Of a DNA stretch of 64,000 nt, positions 1 to 32,600 are shown piece after piece. Source of the stretch: Anseranas semipalmata (taxonomy: Eukaryota; Chordata; Aves; Anseriformes; Anseranatidae). Location of the stretch: contig VXAA01003009.1 of the NCBI GenBank assembly GCA_013399115.1, forward strand, positions 275,508 to 339,507, written 5' to 3'. A program made the position numbers and the translations under genes. Position 1 is the stretch's first letter. Each line of letters opens with the position of its first letter. Below the pieces are notes generated by a model. The model was not told where the DNA came from. It was given only the letters and a program-made list of their open reading frames with translations, and made no database searches.

Positions 1-525
1 TTTTACCATCACCACGACAGGATCGCAAAAACATTCAACAACTGATCCTCACTCTGACATGAGTTATATGAACTGGAAGCCAAGAACTTCACCTTTAACA
101 TATGCTCCAAGCAAGCCATCAACACTAGAAAGACAGGTTTACTCTTTGCCTCCCACCGCACACTTGCCAGTTATGCTCCAGCTCCAAGATTTGATTTAGT
201 TGTTTGGGTTGGCCTTTTCTGGTTTTGTTTGTTTTGCTTTATTTTTATTAAGGGAACCCCTATGCAGCTTCATCTCCTGAAGAACTCTGGTCCAGGATCT
301 TTCAAGGCAGCTGTAAAACTGGACAGCCTCAATCTGTTACAGAGTTCACATTTTATTCTATTATTAATAACTGAACCACTTGTAGTATCATTAGTAACTT
401 CTAACACCCAGCTTTACCTTGACACACATGCATTTCATAGGCTGTTCCTCCCTATCATCAACAGGGCAATGTTAAAGCCCAGGTGCCAAGCTAACGACCA
501 CCCAAGGCTTAAAATTTGAAGTTAC
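1..525 (-). other. MTR: MTR intron 18 (partial)
   Basis: Intronic sequence downstream of exon 18. I see no sequence for the next expected peptide (human TQGTGGKKVIQ...), so the following exon is outside the window. Confidence 0.75.
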
Positions 526-19554
<19,029 letters not shown>

Positions 19555-22500
19555 CTGCCGTAAGAAAATAAATCCAATATTTAAGCAGCTTTGAAATTCT
19601 CAATCTATACACTAAAGCAACCTGAGTTCTTCCCATTTAAGAAACAGAATAAAGTAACTAATCCTCGACTGAAATCAAGTGATAATTGGTTTACTTCTCC
19701 TAGAGCTCCAACCACATGATTGAGCAAACTCAATTCTTCAGCTGAGTCCCAGATTCACTAAACAGCTGCAGGACCTCTTTCTAGTTTTAGAATAGTAAAT
19801 AATGATTTTGCTCTTCTGTTACTGACCAAATGCCAAGATACAGCGCCAGATAAGAGCCCTACTCTTAGATAAGGCACTACACCTCCTTTTGCACAACACA
19901 GCAAGATCTCCTGCTCTGCTGCAATGCCAGAACAACACTTACCTGGCAAATCACAGGCTGATTATAAGATAGTGGACAAGACATGTCTAACAATGACTGA
20001 AGTAGAAAACAATAGAAATTTCAGAGGTATTATTAGTAATGAAGATGCAGTATTCTAATGCTTTACGATCTAAATGAAAGCGCAGCCCAACCAGAAAAAA
20101 AAAATCCAAAACCATAATCCAAGACATTACAAGAAAAAAGCCAACATATCTCCCTCTTGAAAAAACAAGAGTAAGTAATCCTACTTTTCCTCTTTAGACT
20201 GCACATAGAATCATCTCAGACATTTATATGAATATAGCAAAATAATTAAACAGCCACTTTTTACCAAAACTCCAGTCTACAAGAGCAGGACCATTCTACA
20301 AGCGTGTAGATGAATGAGGTGTTATTCTTCATTCTCCTTCATTCAGCTTGTGCTTACTCACTTTGAGTAAATGCCTGTTTTGTGTTTTGGTTATGCACTA
20401 TCATCAAAACACTCGTAAAAAAAAGAAAAAAGATCAATTTCTGAAGCACAGAAGTGTCCTTACACCTCACTACAACTTACAGACAGAAGTACTTAATAAT
20501 CATTGGTAACTGCTTAACTGATTTGACTTTTTGCTTCTACATTCTTGCAATGCAACTTCTGTTTTGACATCAGTACTATTACAAAAACAGGCAAACAAAC
20601 AAGAAAAAATGCAAATAATGCTGAAGAAAAGATGAGGCCCAGTGTAAAGTATTACAAGGTTACATTTATACCCACACTCTGGAAGAACAGCTCTAAATCA
20701 GATTTAGTCTCCCCAAGAAAAGCAGCCAAATAAAACTTCCAAATAAAATTTGCTCTATAGCAAGTATGAAGTATTTGAAGGGAGATTAAAATTAAAAAAA
20801 AAAAAAAAGAAGAAGAAAGTCACCCTCATTTCAAGTTGAGGGTTTTAACACCAACAGGCAGGCTCAGCGGGTTCTTATACAAGAGCTTAAACCTACTCAC
20901 ATTAAACCATCAAATTATTCATGAAAATAAAATCAATCCTTGAGCTAAAGCTTTTCAAAAGCAAGACCCAAATACTAGATCCTCCCGCTACCGCTCCTTC
21001 TTCCCACAGGCTCCTGCCCCTCTACCTGCTCGCTTCCCACCCACGGTCTTGCATCGGGAAGCTAACAGACATTTACGCTCATCTGCCTGGTTTGAAGTCC
21101 TGCACCTCGGGCAGTCCGCTTGGCTCTCCCTGCAGCTTGCCTAGCTGGCCAGATGCCACCTCAGCGTCCCGTCTCCTGCCCGCAGCAGCAGCACAACAGA
21201 TTTCTGCCTGAGCTCTGCTCCCAAGGCTGGGGAGAGCCGTGGTGTGGAGAAGCTTCCAAAACCTGTGCTTCTTCGGCGGCATCTTGCAGAGGCTGCAGGA
21301 AATAGGGTGGGAACCATGAAGGTGGCTGCCAGTGCCAGAAGCTGACAGACTTTGTTTTACAAACGCGTGGTACAACTCCAGGTCCACCAAAATCCATTTT
21401 ACCTATCCTTGCTACGGGTAACACCTGACTCTTCTTCCATTAGGAAGCCTACGCTACTTTAAGACATGCCCTGGCACACAGACAGTGCAATTTTCAAGTT
21501 GGAAATAAAGTCTGAAGCCAAGTCCAAAAAGAGACAAGGAAAAAAACTACCTCTATAGCTATAACAGAAATAGCAGCAAAACAACAGCAGTAACAGGACC
21601 CAGGACAAATTACCCTGACTTTACACTCTATTCAAACAAAATACAAAGCATATTACCATAGAGCGCTCTTGGGCTGGGGCTACTTTAGCAGATCATAGTA
21701 AGACAGAACAAAAGTGAACCTTTTTTGAAATGGAACGCAGAATAAAAAAATCCTAACATCCCACTTCACTTCCCCAAGGTAAACGCTCTGGATTGAGATC
21801 CTATGAACAAGTGAATTACTAGCTGGGAAAGGAGAAATGACATCAGCTAAAACAACTTTTAACACTTCCAGATGTCACAGGTAAGTTCACCCAACGCACA
21901 CGATGTCCCTCTGGTACGGCTGGCCACCCTTACGGTCATTCTGTGACCACAAGCTTTGCCCAGTTGTAACCCACCATTCTCACAAGGCGGCAGCTCAACA
22001 GCTCAGGGGATAAAACAAAACGACATTCCTTCATCTCCTCTTCCCAATCCAACCCGCATACAACCATTTATGCATATATCAAGGGATAAATATGTGTTCT
22101 CCTTCCTGTAAGAAACAGGACTTCAAAACTTGCAATTTGCTTAACAACACATTTTTTCTGATGCCTGCAATCATTCCCAAAAGTTTTTTTTTTTAATTAT
22201 TATTTATTATGCACTTCTGTTAAAAGTTCATTCTTAGTATAAAATCATCTGGTCACACAAGTCCCTGGGAAGGAATAATGGATTACAACTTGCTTCCAAA
22301 GCTTTTAATAAAGGATCAACCAAGCTACGATGGTATTACAGCACTTTCACCACATTATTGTTAAAGAACACAAAATGAGGGATTACTAAGAGCTATGGGC
22401 ACTTAAAACACCCCCATTTGCTAGGCTGACCAGGTTCTGTCCTGACCAGCAAGAAGGGCACTTTACATTGCACATCCTTATTCAGCAAAGCAGCACTGCC

Positions 22501-23000
22501 TTGCACCAGCTCCATGCACAACTCTCTCCAGCAAACAAAAAAAATAGTGGGCAGTATTATTAAAAAAAAGGGGGGAGGGGGCAAAAAACAAAAAAAACAA
22601 GCATAGACAACAGCAGCTAGAAAGGACACTCCTGCTATCAGCCTGCCAAAGACAGCTGATGATAATTTTATAATTACTTGCTGTTTAATTAATTAAATCT
22701 TCTTCAGCTGGATGCCCTCTGGCAACATGAAGAGTTTCATGGACCACAGCAACAGATGGCAGAGGGGTCCTCAGCAGCACCCTATTGCTAAGCTATTTGT
22801 TACCCTGCCTGTCCAAAGAGAGAAATATCAGATCTTAGCAGTGCACCTTACTAATATTTTGTGTTGTCACTTCTTTTAGCAACCAAGCGGGTCTCCCATA
22901 GCAAGCAGATGAACGCTTTTGTACGGATGCATTCGCAAAGTTAGCTCGCAGAGCAAGCGGCAGCCCCAAAAGGCGCTCAAGTCCCGGCCCACCACAGGAT
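19555..23000 (-). other. MTR: MTR intron 1 (presumed), at least 3.4 kb
   Basis: Sequence between exon 2 and the CpG island. It contains A-rich runs (for example about 20,794-20,810) and a moderately GC-rich patch at 20,980-21,400 with overlapping ORFs on both strands and no recognisable protein. No MTR exon 1 with an ATG and a compatible phase-1 donor was seen. Confidence 0.6.
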
Positions 23001-23650
23001 AAGGTGTGTGCCTCATCCGCTGCCTGCGGGCCGCGCCGCGGGACCCACAAACACCCCGCACGCAGCTTTTGTTTCCGTCCGACACAGAACCCTCCCTCCA
23101 CCTGCCACCGCTGCCCGAGCGCTAGCGGCAGCTGCTCCAACACCTCCAGCCCTCCCCGCCTCAGCCACGCAGCGCGCTCGGCTCCGCAGCGGCGGGCAGC
23201 TCGGCGCCACCGCGCCTGGAGGAAGCCGGAAAGCCCCGGCAGCACAGACGCGGACCGCCCCGCGGCGAGCGCGACCGCGGGGCGCCACAGCCGCTGGCCC
23301 CGGGCCGGGACCTCAGCGCCCGNNNNNNNNNNNNNNNNNNNNNNNNNNNNNNNNNNNNNNNNNNNNNNNNCGCCGCGTCACCCGCTGACGCGCGAGCCCC
23401 GCCCACGAGCGCGGGCAGGAAGCGCGCGGGGCGGCCGTGGCGGCCGTTGCAGCCGTTAGCCCCGGCGTCCTCCGCACGCGCTCGCTGCCTCCCGCTCTTC
23501 GGGCGCCAGGCGCCGGCCCCGCGAAAACCGCGGGCAGCGCTCGTGGAGGTCTGGTCTGGCGAGCGAGGCAGTGCCCGCCGCAGGCGGGATGGCAGCCGCG
23601 GCAGGCAGGCTGAGGAGCGGCCCGGAGAGCTGCTCTGCTCTCCCGTGCGG
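23000..23650. promoter_or_regulatory. MTR: CpG island, presumed MTR promoter and exon 1 region
   Basis: Base composition changes sharply from AT-rich to GC-rich with dense CpG. GC-box-like motifs occur as CCGCCC at 23,255 and 23,400 and GGGCGG at 23,430. A TGACGCG motif near 23,387 resembles an ATF/CREB half-site, and no TATA box is apparent. The island lies 5' of MTR exon 2 on the coding strand, as expected for a housekeeping promoter. A 48-base N gap sits inside it. A divergent plus-strand transcript is possible but has no support in the sequence. Confidence 0.75.
23323..23370. other. Assembly gap (48 N) in CpG island
   Basis: Run of 48 N flanked by extremely GC-rich sequence. The true length is unknown. 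MTR coding exon 1 may be partly or wholly here. Confidence 0.99.
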
Positions 23651-26600
23651 CCTGAGGACACGCAGCGGCTCCTGAACCTGGGGCAGGATGGCAAAACAGA
23701 GCAGGGTCTTCTCTCCCAGCCAACCGCCACAACATTACACAGAAAAGCACATAGATCTTACCTAAACTGGAAGTCATGCTTGCATGTAATGGGTTACTGG
23801 TATGTGCGTCTGGAAAGAAATTTGTACTAAACAAATCAAGCAAATTAAGGCATAGTTTGCTTGACAGGTGTACAAAACAAACAAAGCATGTTTTATTTTG
23901 ACAAAAGAGTTTCATTTCTTTTCCGTAGTCCGTGAGGATACATCCTTTCAACTTCTCTGAGGACTCGCATTTCAAAAGAATGAAGTACGTGTCTGTTACT
24001 GCTGCAGGTCAGCCTTTCAAAAATTACAGTGAGGATAGCTAATGTTCCAGTTTGCCAAGAGCCAGAATAGCTCAAGGGAATAACCACTGCACTCAGAATG
24101 AGCGTTAGTAATTCAAATGCCAGTAATAACCATGAACAGTATTGTCATTTGAACTAGCTCAGTGTTCAAAACCTTGAGAGAAGAAGCGAGTATGTAAAAT
24201 GGAGTATAGACCAGCCTTTGGTTCAATAACTTAAGGAGGCAAAGAAAATAGCGTATGTGAAGATGAAGAGGCCACTAATTCTGTGTTAGAGGAAAGAACT
24301 GAATTTGTTTCCCTCCCTCAGGCATCTGGGCCTCAGTTATGTGCGATAACTGTGAAGCCTTCTATCAGCTGAGAGTACGTTGCTACGTGTACCATACTTA
24401 CAACAGGCCCTGTATTTTCACTGGAAATTTTTAAGGGAACTCAAAATTAATTAAGAGCCATTACTGTAGATGAATCCTATAGGCTAAATGTTTACTGATG
24501 GATTTTGTTTTGAGATACAAAAACAGTTGGTTACAAACCATTTGAGTCCAATGTGAAACTTATAATCAACTCTCACTTCAGTCAGTGGTGACGCAAGTAT
24601 ATATAAAAAGTAGCTTTACGATTAAGTAATATATGTCTAATTCAGCTTCAGAAGAAATACAGCCGGCCTACAAATCAACCAGAGTGGTCCAACTTCCGTT
24701 GCAGAGACCACGCTCCCGTTTTGAATGCAAGGAGATGTCACTGAAGAGCAGACCTGGCCTCTTGGCAAACTGTTCCAGTGGTCAGCCCAAGCTCTCACCA
24801 CAAAAACGTGTCCCAGAATTCCAGTGTAAGTTGCTCATGATTGGGAAACCCACACACTTTGAAAGCCTAACAACGGAGGTGGAATACACTAAACACGTGC
24901 AAAAGTCAGTCACCCCTAGAGACTGGTTAATTTTATCACTTTTACACAGAATTTGCATGTATTGTAGAGATGGGCAACACTTTAAGAACCATTCATTAAG
25001 GGATTTCAGGGCTGTGTATTTCCTTGTTCGACTTGCTACAACTTCCAGCCTTTTTGTCATGCCACACAACACTATGAAATTTTTCTCTGGCAGCAATTCA
25101 GGTTAAAAAGCTCACTGTCTCCACAGTTGCTTTGTGGCGACAGATCTTTGCACCACAGATCAGCATGTCCTTGCGTCTGCTGATGCAGTTGTTTGTGTAA
25201 CCGTGCTGCAAAGTAGGTCAGTGGAAAAAAAAAGAAGCTGAAAGTTTGAAGGTGCTTTTGAAAAGGATCATTTCACATTATCCCATTTACTCTGCAGTTT
25301 CACAACCAGTTTGAGCCAGTTGGACAGCGCGCTGCTGTGAAAAGGCGGTCCCAGATTCCACCCTGCTCCATCCTCGTATTTCCACGCCTGCCCTTGTGCG
25401 GGTTCTAGCCCTCCCCTAAAGGTTAGTTTTCAGTGAGAACAGTTCTCTGGTCCGGTTTGTCTGCAGCTGTACGGTCTCCAGAGCTGACGTGAGGGCAGCA
25501 GCACCCTGTGTTGTGTTTAATCTGCTTGCGAAGCTTGAGCTGTACGGACAGCTAAGCGAGCGCAACCAAGGCAAGACACTGTCCAGAGGCTCAAGGGAAG
25601 AGCAGTGAGTGGCTAAGGGCAGCAAACCGGATCGTACGACAAAGGAGCAGTAACAAGGAAGTTTAGCCTTAAAATGACTTGCAGTGTTTGTTGGAAGATT
25701 TCGGGTACCTTTTCTTGGCTTCATTTCAATGATTACTGTACTCAGCAGTGTGTCCCCAGGCAGCTGCACAGCTGCAGTTACAAAGATTTTTCTCAGCTAT
25801 TTCTCTGAGAAGTTCTGATACACAGAGTGTTTGCAGGAAACCTTCAAGAACTTGCAGTGAGAATGCCCTTAAGCTTTAAAAGTGCTTTTCCTTTGTCTTA
25901 TGGAGTGTTTTTCTTATTTTGCTAAATTAGGCTGTCAAAATACTGTTCCCTTTCTTACATTTAGAGTAACACCAGGAGCAACTTAGAGTTGCTGGAGCAG
26001 TGGAGTAGAGCAAAGGAGAACATAAAGGTGCCATCACTCCCATATCTGAGAAACCCCACATTCTATTCTGGTACACTCTTTTGGGGAGCTGGCCAGGAGC
26101 TCTATGGGTGGTCAAATGAAACCTTATTTCTGCATCTTCCTCTGAATGTATTAAGACTTGTAGTATTTGGTGGTAACCTATACACTGTTTTAGGAAGCTG
26201 TTTGTTCACCAAATATGATATAAGGAATGCGGGGGCAACCATAATCCTGGCCATTAAGTATTGCAAGTGTCATCTTGCAAATTTAAGGATAGCAAAAAAT
26301 AAATGTAACATTAAATATTTGGTTTATAAAAGTGCTTAAGCTCTCAAATACCTTATCTGAAGTCAGTTCTGCACCAAAGCCCTAGTTTGCCTGATTTATT
26401 GGGATGAACTTTCAGCATATAAATAAAAAGAGATAGTGTATGTTCTCCAAAAATAAAAGTAGTGTACTACTGTCAAAGTAAGGTGAGAGCAACTCCTATG
26501 GACAGTCTGTAGAATAGATGTTTTCTCACTATTTCATATGTGGAAAACATTGTCGTGTGCATAGTGGTCACAAAGAAGAGCAAGTTAATGACTAAGACTC

Positions 26601-29600
26601 AAATGCAGCAGCATCATACAAGAAATGCATAATAATGTGAAGGGTTTGAGAGGTTTATGTATTTTGACAATCAGTAAGATCAGTAAATCATCAGAGAAAA
26701 AATGTTGAAGCAATAGATCACAGTCCTAGAACAAGCACTAGCATCATGTAGTCACAGCCCTTGTAGTGTCTTCTGGGAGCGTACTGATACCTGAAGCATC
26801 AGTTTTTCCAGTCTGGCAAGTACATTCAAAATCTCCCTCAGACTACTGGTATTAAAAAGCCAAAATACTCTCCTAGCTGTCCCAGCACCTGTCTGCATGA
26901 AAGGAAATATTTTCACCCATATCAGTGATTAATTAAATGAACAAGTTATGATTACAAAGCTGTATTCCTTTATGATCTTTCACAAAAAATGCTTCCTATG
27001 CTATCCTTAGACCAACAGTAGAAAAAACCATAACACTGTTGGGAGTTGGCCCTGTTTAAGCATCTGTTGCACACACAATATTGTGCATGCAAGCATCTGC
27101 CATCGTGCTGAGCATCCTCGTTTCTGATGGTGGTTAGAAGTAGTACTTCAGTGAAGCTAACATCTTCCTGATTGCAACAGGATTAAACGCTAAATCCAAT
27201 ATCCTTAGCAAAAAGCCTTAATATCCTTAGGAGAAAAAAACATCTCTTTAAGTTAGAGCAAGTTTTGGTATTTCAAGTATGTTTGGAGGTATTTTCAAAT
27301 TACCACTTTCCCCACCTCCTCTTGCACACAGTTAAAGTCTTACTGATCTTTTAAAAACAGGTAGTGTTTGAAGTGAAGCCATCTTGTGTTTTGATTTTTT
27401 TTCCAGTGCCAAGGATCTGATTCACCAGTTTATTACTCTACTTACACACCCATGTGTTCAAATTGTATACTCGTGTTGGTAAGATCAAACACTGAGTTTT
27501 AGGATGCTCTTTTAGCATTTGAGGATGTGTTTTAGCTACCTCTATAATATTCATTACAAAAATATGCCTTTCATTCCTACATTATCTGCCTTTATTCCTA
27601 CGGCCTATAGCTCCAATGAGCTATTCACATAAATAATCCTTATTTTTAAAAAGTGAGATTATTCAAATTAATAAAGAACAGTCATGCTTCACAGGATTAT
27701 ATCCAAGTGAAACATTCAAACCAACAGAATTCTGAAAGAAAAAAACAGATTAATCTGATTTCAGAACACAGCTCTTGGCACTCTGTTCTGCAAGCCTTAA
27801 CTTGTGCTATTTTGCTGCAGCTGGATTCGTGCCCTATTTAGGATGACTGAGTTACACTAGGGTTGTTTTTTATTTTCAGAATTTCCTCTGTGCTCAAGAA
27901 TTACAATTTCTATTTAATAATTTTCTACCCCCCACAACTTAGAGAGTGATTTTAGTCGCCCAAATACAAATGATTTATTGCATTTACGTCAAATTATGAT
28001 GTTAACATTCCTATTGCAGGATCAAAATATTACCAGAAAGCAAAAGAAAGCTGATTGTTTCAGGACCAATTCTGTACACACTCCAAATGCCTTTCTAAAC
28101 TTATGGAGTTTAGAGGAAGATCAACTAATTTGTTCTGCTTACTATAGAACAGATTTTGGACTTCACTACTTTAAGAAAAGCCCAAAGTCTCCATTGCTCT
28201 GAAAATACTAACATACTAAAGTGAGTTGAATATAATCTTTTACATCTCTTTATAGAATCTGAATTGATCAGAAAGTGTATAAATGCCTAAAAGGGATGAA
28301 ACGCAGGCATGAAGAGGACTGGGAATTCAATAGGGGGTGTAGTCTTACAGCTTATCCGTATTGCTGTGCAAGGCTGTGTCGACTGCTTTCAATTTGTTAC
28401 AGGTTTCATATGATTATGAAGTTTTGCAGCATTCTTAAAAGCTTCAGGCATCCACATCAGATCAATAGAAGAGAGAGAAAGAACCGCTGCAGGCTTGCCA
28501 GCTGCCCCTTGACAGCATGAAAAATGGGGGAAAGGGCCAGTGTGTGCTTCAGGTCACATGCAGCTAGATGCGTGCACCAAGGAAAACCTGCTGAACAGTG
28601 AGCTCGGAGAGTTGGAAAGCATTTTGCTGTGGTTGTGGATGAGATTCTCAACTTCTTTCTCCCCATTAGCGTGGCCTGGTGAAGTCAGGACTGCGCTGCC
28701 CCTGCCCAGGGCAGGATGACATCTGCCCTGGATCGCTCTGAACTGGTTATGGAAATGGGTTTCGGAAGGTGACTGCTGTTCTCTTGCTTCCTGGCAGAGC
28801 TTCCTCCCCGTGTTGCCAGACACCCTCAAGCTGAGTGGCTAGTGCATGAAGCTCTCCACCAAACAGAGTGTCTCAGAAGCCAGTCCAGGCTGCAGGACTG
28901 GGACCGGGAACTGGAAGGTCTTGGTGCCAGGGTAGGTTCAGCTGTAGACAGAAGCTACTGTCACAATTGCGGGTGGCAGCCAGCAGAGGTTAACTAAAGC
29001 CCTGTGTGCTCCACCATCCAGTTAGCATCATGTCTAAGGGAGCAGGCACTCGCTGTGCTGCTCCGAAGTGCTCACAGAAAACGGAGCACTAAGGTTAATC
29101 ATTGAGCAGATGTGGGCTGTCAGGTAGCTCTGTGACAAGGTGCACAGGTAGAAAGCAAGTAGGTGCCAGGGAACAGCTGAGCAGGCTGCTCTGCGAGGGA
29201 AGGCAAGCCAGGAGATGAGGGTGAGGGCAAGGCAGGCAGGAGCAGTGACCTGACAGGCAGGGACACAGTCCTGCAGTACCCAAACAAAATAAAAAAGCAG
29301 GTCCAGTGACCCTAGCAGGTTCAGCCAACAGCCCAGCGAGCACTTGCGTGACAATCCGTAGTCATGAGACAGGGCCAAGGCCAAGCCAGGAAGTCTCACA
29401 ACACAAGACATAGCATGTGCACAACGTAGCTTAAGCAAGGAGCGAGGACGAGGACCTGAGCTTAAATGCATGTCCAGGGCCAGTGGGCAGGAGGTGCAGG
29501 GGTGGAAGCCTGAGGTGTGGGCAAGTGGAGCCTGCTGGTGTATTTAGGGCCTTAACTCTAAACAGACTAGCACGGAGGTACGGACAGAAGAGGTGGAGGG

Positions 29601-32600
29601 ACTATCTGAGCACAAACCCTAGGTGTGCTTTTGCTGCCTGTGCACTGTAGATGGGATCACACTCAGCCTGGCAAGCACAGTAGTTTGTGTTCAACACAGC
29701 TTGAGATCCGTGAAAATGCTTCTCATAAGGATTGTAGAAAGGTTTGGCCATATAGGAAAGACAATGTGGGAAGTGCAGAAATAGCCAAGTAATGCAGCCA
29801 TGTGCATTCTGCACTGGTAGAGCTGACAAAGCACAATGGGGCAGAAAGAAGGGACATTTGCATGTCATAAAAGATGCGAGTGGCATTACAGAGCATCAAG
29901 AAGTACTCCCAGCTCTCAGTCATGACTCCATTCCAGTGAGGGCACAGCCTCTATTAACATAGTTTGCTTTCATCGAACATCAAATCTTTAAAGATTTTCT
30001 GCAAGGGAATCCTTCTGTGTAAAATACCTTGAAAGACCACTGCCCCACTTGGCTTTCTCTGACTTACACAATCCTGCATGTTAACTGTTAGAAAAGCGTG
30101 TTTATAGTCAATTCTCTTTCCTTTAAAGGACTTAGAAACTGCACAGTTCATTCAATCTGTTTTAAAGTCTAACTTGCTAGGTTTCAACATTTTATCCCTT
30201 TGAAAAAACTGCTTAGAATCACAGACATAGCAGTGATATTTGCTTTACCCTTTCTACAGGGGATTACAATATCCTCTTTCTTCAAAGTGGTTTCAGGCAA
30301 TGCTATCCCCTCTCATCCCATGTGTTCAGTTAATTCTAGGTAGGAGAGCAGAAACAGAGGAGAGCAGGAAGCTCATAAGGTCAGGAGCAGGAAGATGGGT
30401 GGCAAGGATTTGAGTCCCAGACATGAGTTAGAAGACAAGAAAGTTTAAGGAACCAGTTCCAGAAATATGAACCATTCCAGAGAACTGCTTTTGCTGAAAA
30501 TATTAATGAATAAATAAAAACATTTTTAAATCAAAATCATAAATGAAAGAAATATTTACGTGGTATAATGTTATGAATTTATCAGAAAGGAAAGAATATT
30601 AATGCTGAAAATCTTACCAATCTTAAGATATGAAGAAATACTCACAGGTGATGTTGGTTCTAAATCTCACCCACGTTTCAGAAATTAAATTGTGAGGAAG
30701 AAGAAGCCTCTTGCATCTGCAAGCAGTAACCACAGCATGAACAAGAGACATTGACAGGGAGCACTGCTCTAGGGCAAGACCTTTTGTTACTTGATCAGTA
30801 ATATGAATTTACATTAAAACAGGTGTGAGGGAACAGCCAAGCGAGTGTACTTTATTTGTCACCCCAAAGGCCTAATATTTTCAGCCTGTGGTTACTTACA
30901 CCAGTCAGGTCTTATTTTCTCCCGTTTTCAATTTGGCTGTAAAAAGTTTCTTCTGTACAATAATTCCCTTTGATTTTTTTTTTTCCTTAATATCTCTTTT
31001 CGTCCTGTAAAACTAAAAGGTTTACTTATGGGCTTCAACACTTGTAAAGCCTGCAATGTGTTAAGCAGTCTAAGATCTCCTGACAAGTCCTCAGAAGTCT
31101 CTATTAGCATCGCTACGTCCCATCTAGCATTTCCCCCGTACATTTCCCAACTGTTCTTTAGATTAGGAGCAGTCTTTATACACTCTACAGCACCTCGTGT
31201 AATAGAGTCGTTGGTGATGACTTGTAGTCCTCTGACGGTACCTAGGAGCTCAAGTGAAAGAAGATCTGAGACTGCCCACAGTCTCGCTGGGTTCTAGCGT
31301 ATGAAAACATTTTATATTTCCCCCCCCTTCCCCCTTCTCCTATATGCACTTCTATGTGCATGCAGGCAAGTATATTGGAAGCGTGTAAAGCCACCAGGAG
31401 GGTGTGAGGAGGGTACGAGCTGGCAGGTAGTGTTAATCAGGCTCGATTCTCCTCTCGCCTCTTTGGAGTGCTAAACTACCTGCAAGCACCTGGATTTTGG
31501 TGCCAGAAAGTGCTGGTGGAATAGTCTCTGGTTTATACCTTCATTTTCCACATGGTGCACTAATGTCTTTCCATCTACAGCTGGTGGCAGGAGAGGCATA
31601 CTAACATTCCTGCCATCAAGGGGTCTAATTTAGAGACTACTCCAAGAGCAACAGATAAACCTAAGGATACCATATAAAACCAAAGGGAATAATACTTAAT
31701 TTGTTGCCTTAGAACAAAACAAGAATGACTGTGTTCAGATCAAGTAGAAATAAAGTCTCTCCCTTCAAAATCAGATTCAAGAGAACCTTGAGATCATTAA
31801 ATTAGATTTAAGTTAACATCTCCAGTCAGGAACATTTAAGCTCTAGAGGACAGCTGTTAGAAGAGGGAAAAAGGCAGTCAGAAAAAGGCTGGTGATGGGG
31901 TTAGAACGGAAAGTAATCTGCGAAGAGACGGTAAAGCTTTCAGGAAGAAAGACGCCTCTTCAGAAAGGGCAAACGACTGGCCTCTGCTAAGGAAAATCCT
32001 GTCTGTAGAGTAACACTTCAGTTAAATGCCCCCCTTACAGAAAGGGGTAGTTACCCTGAGTTAGGTGTTGACATGAGGAGCTATTCCAAAAGGTCGTCGA
32101 CAGAATATTTATTCCACTGCAGCTATTCCAGTCAATTGTCCTCTGCAAATGAAGACACTGGGCCATCTGTGTTCTTGGTCTTGCTTGAAAAAGCAACGAG
32201 TCCTATGAAAATCTGCCCAAGCTCCCAGAAGAAGGAGAGTGGAAGGGCAGTCAGCTGGGGTCAGTCATAAATGAATGTTTTTAGTTTTTCTTTCTCAAAT
32301 AAAATGAAAAAGCAAGTTACTTATTTTTGATGGAAGGAAATGTCTTACACAAGCATAATCAAAATATTTAATTTGGAGTGTTCACAGGGCCAGTCTTAAG
32401 GATGGGTGGATGATAGAAAAGTAGATTGTTACGGGGAAGAATGAAAAATACAAAAATGTGTTTTCGTTACTTTTTTTTTTTAAGTTTGCATTTGTGTGTT
32501 TGCCACAAGCATAAGTTCAGCTTCTCACACATGCATGTGCAACTATATTCAAATGAAAAATGGAAAAAAAATGAAATATAATACAATGGCTAAATAATGT

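Noticed and set aside
23447..23830. Plus-strand 127-codon ORF starting in the CpG island
   Set aside because: GC-rich DNA keeps frames open by chance. The first half is Arg/Ala/Pro-rich low complexity and there is no splice or family evidence.
23161..23975. Minus-strand ORFs of 189 and 220 codons across the CpG island
   Set aside because: They run through the N gap, are compositionally biased, and do not join exon 2 of MTR in frame with any recognisable N-terminus.
29031..29093. Short plus-strand ORF beginning MSKGAGTRCAAPKCS
   Set aside because: Only about 20 codons, with no context, conservation or splice evidence.
29034..29471. Minus-strand 145-codon ORF in the intergenic region
   Set aside because: Leu/Ala/Cys/Ser-rich low-complexity translation of a GC-richer patch, with an equally open alternate frame; no motif.
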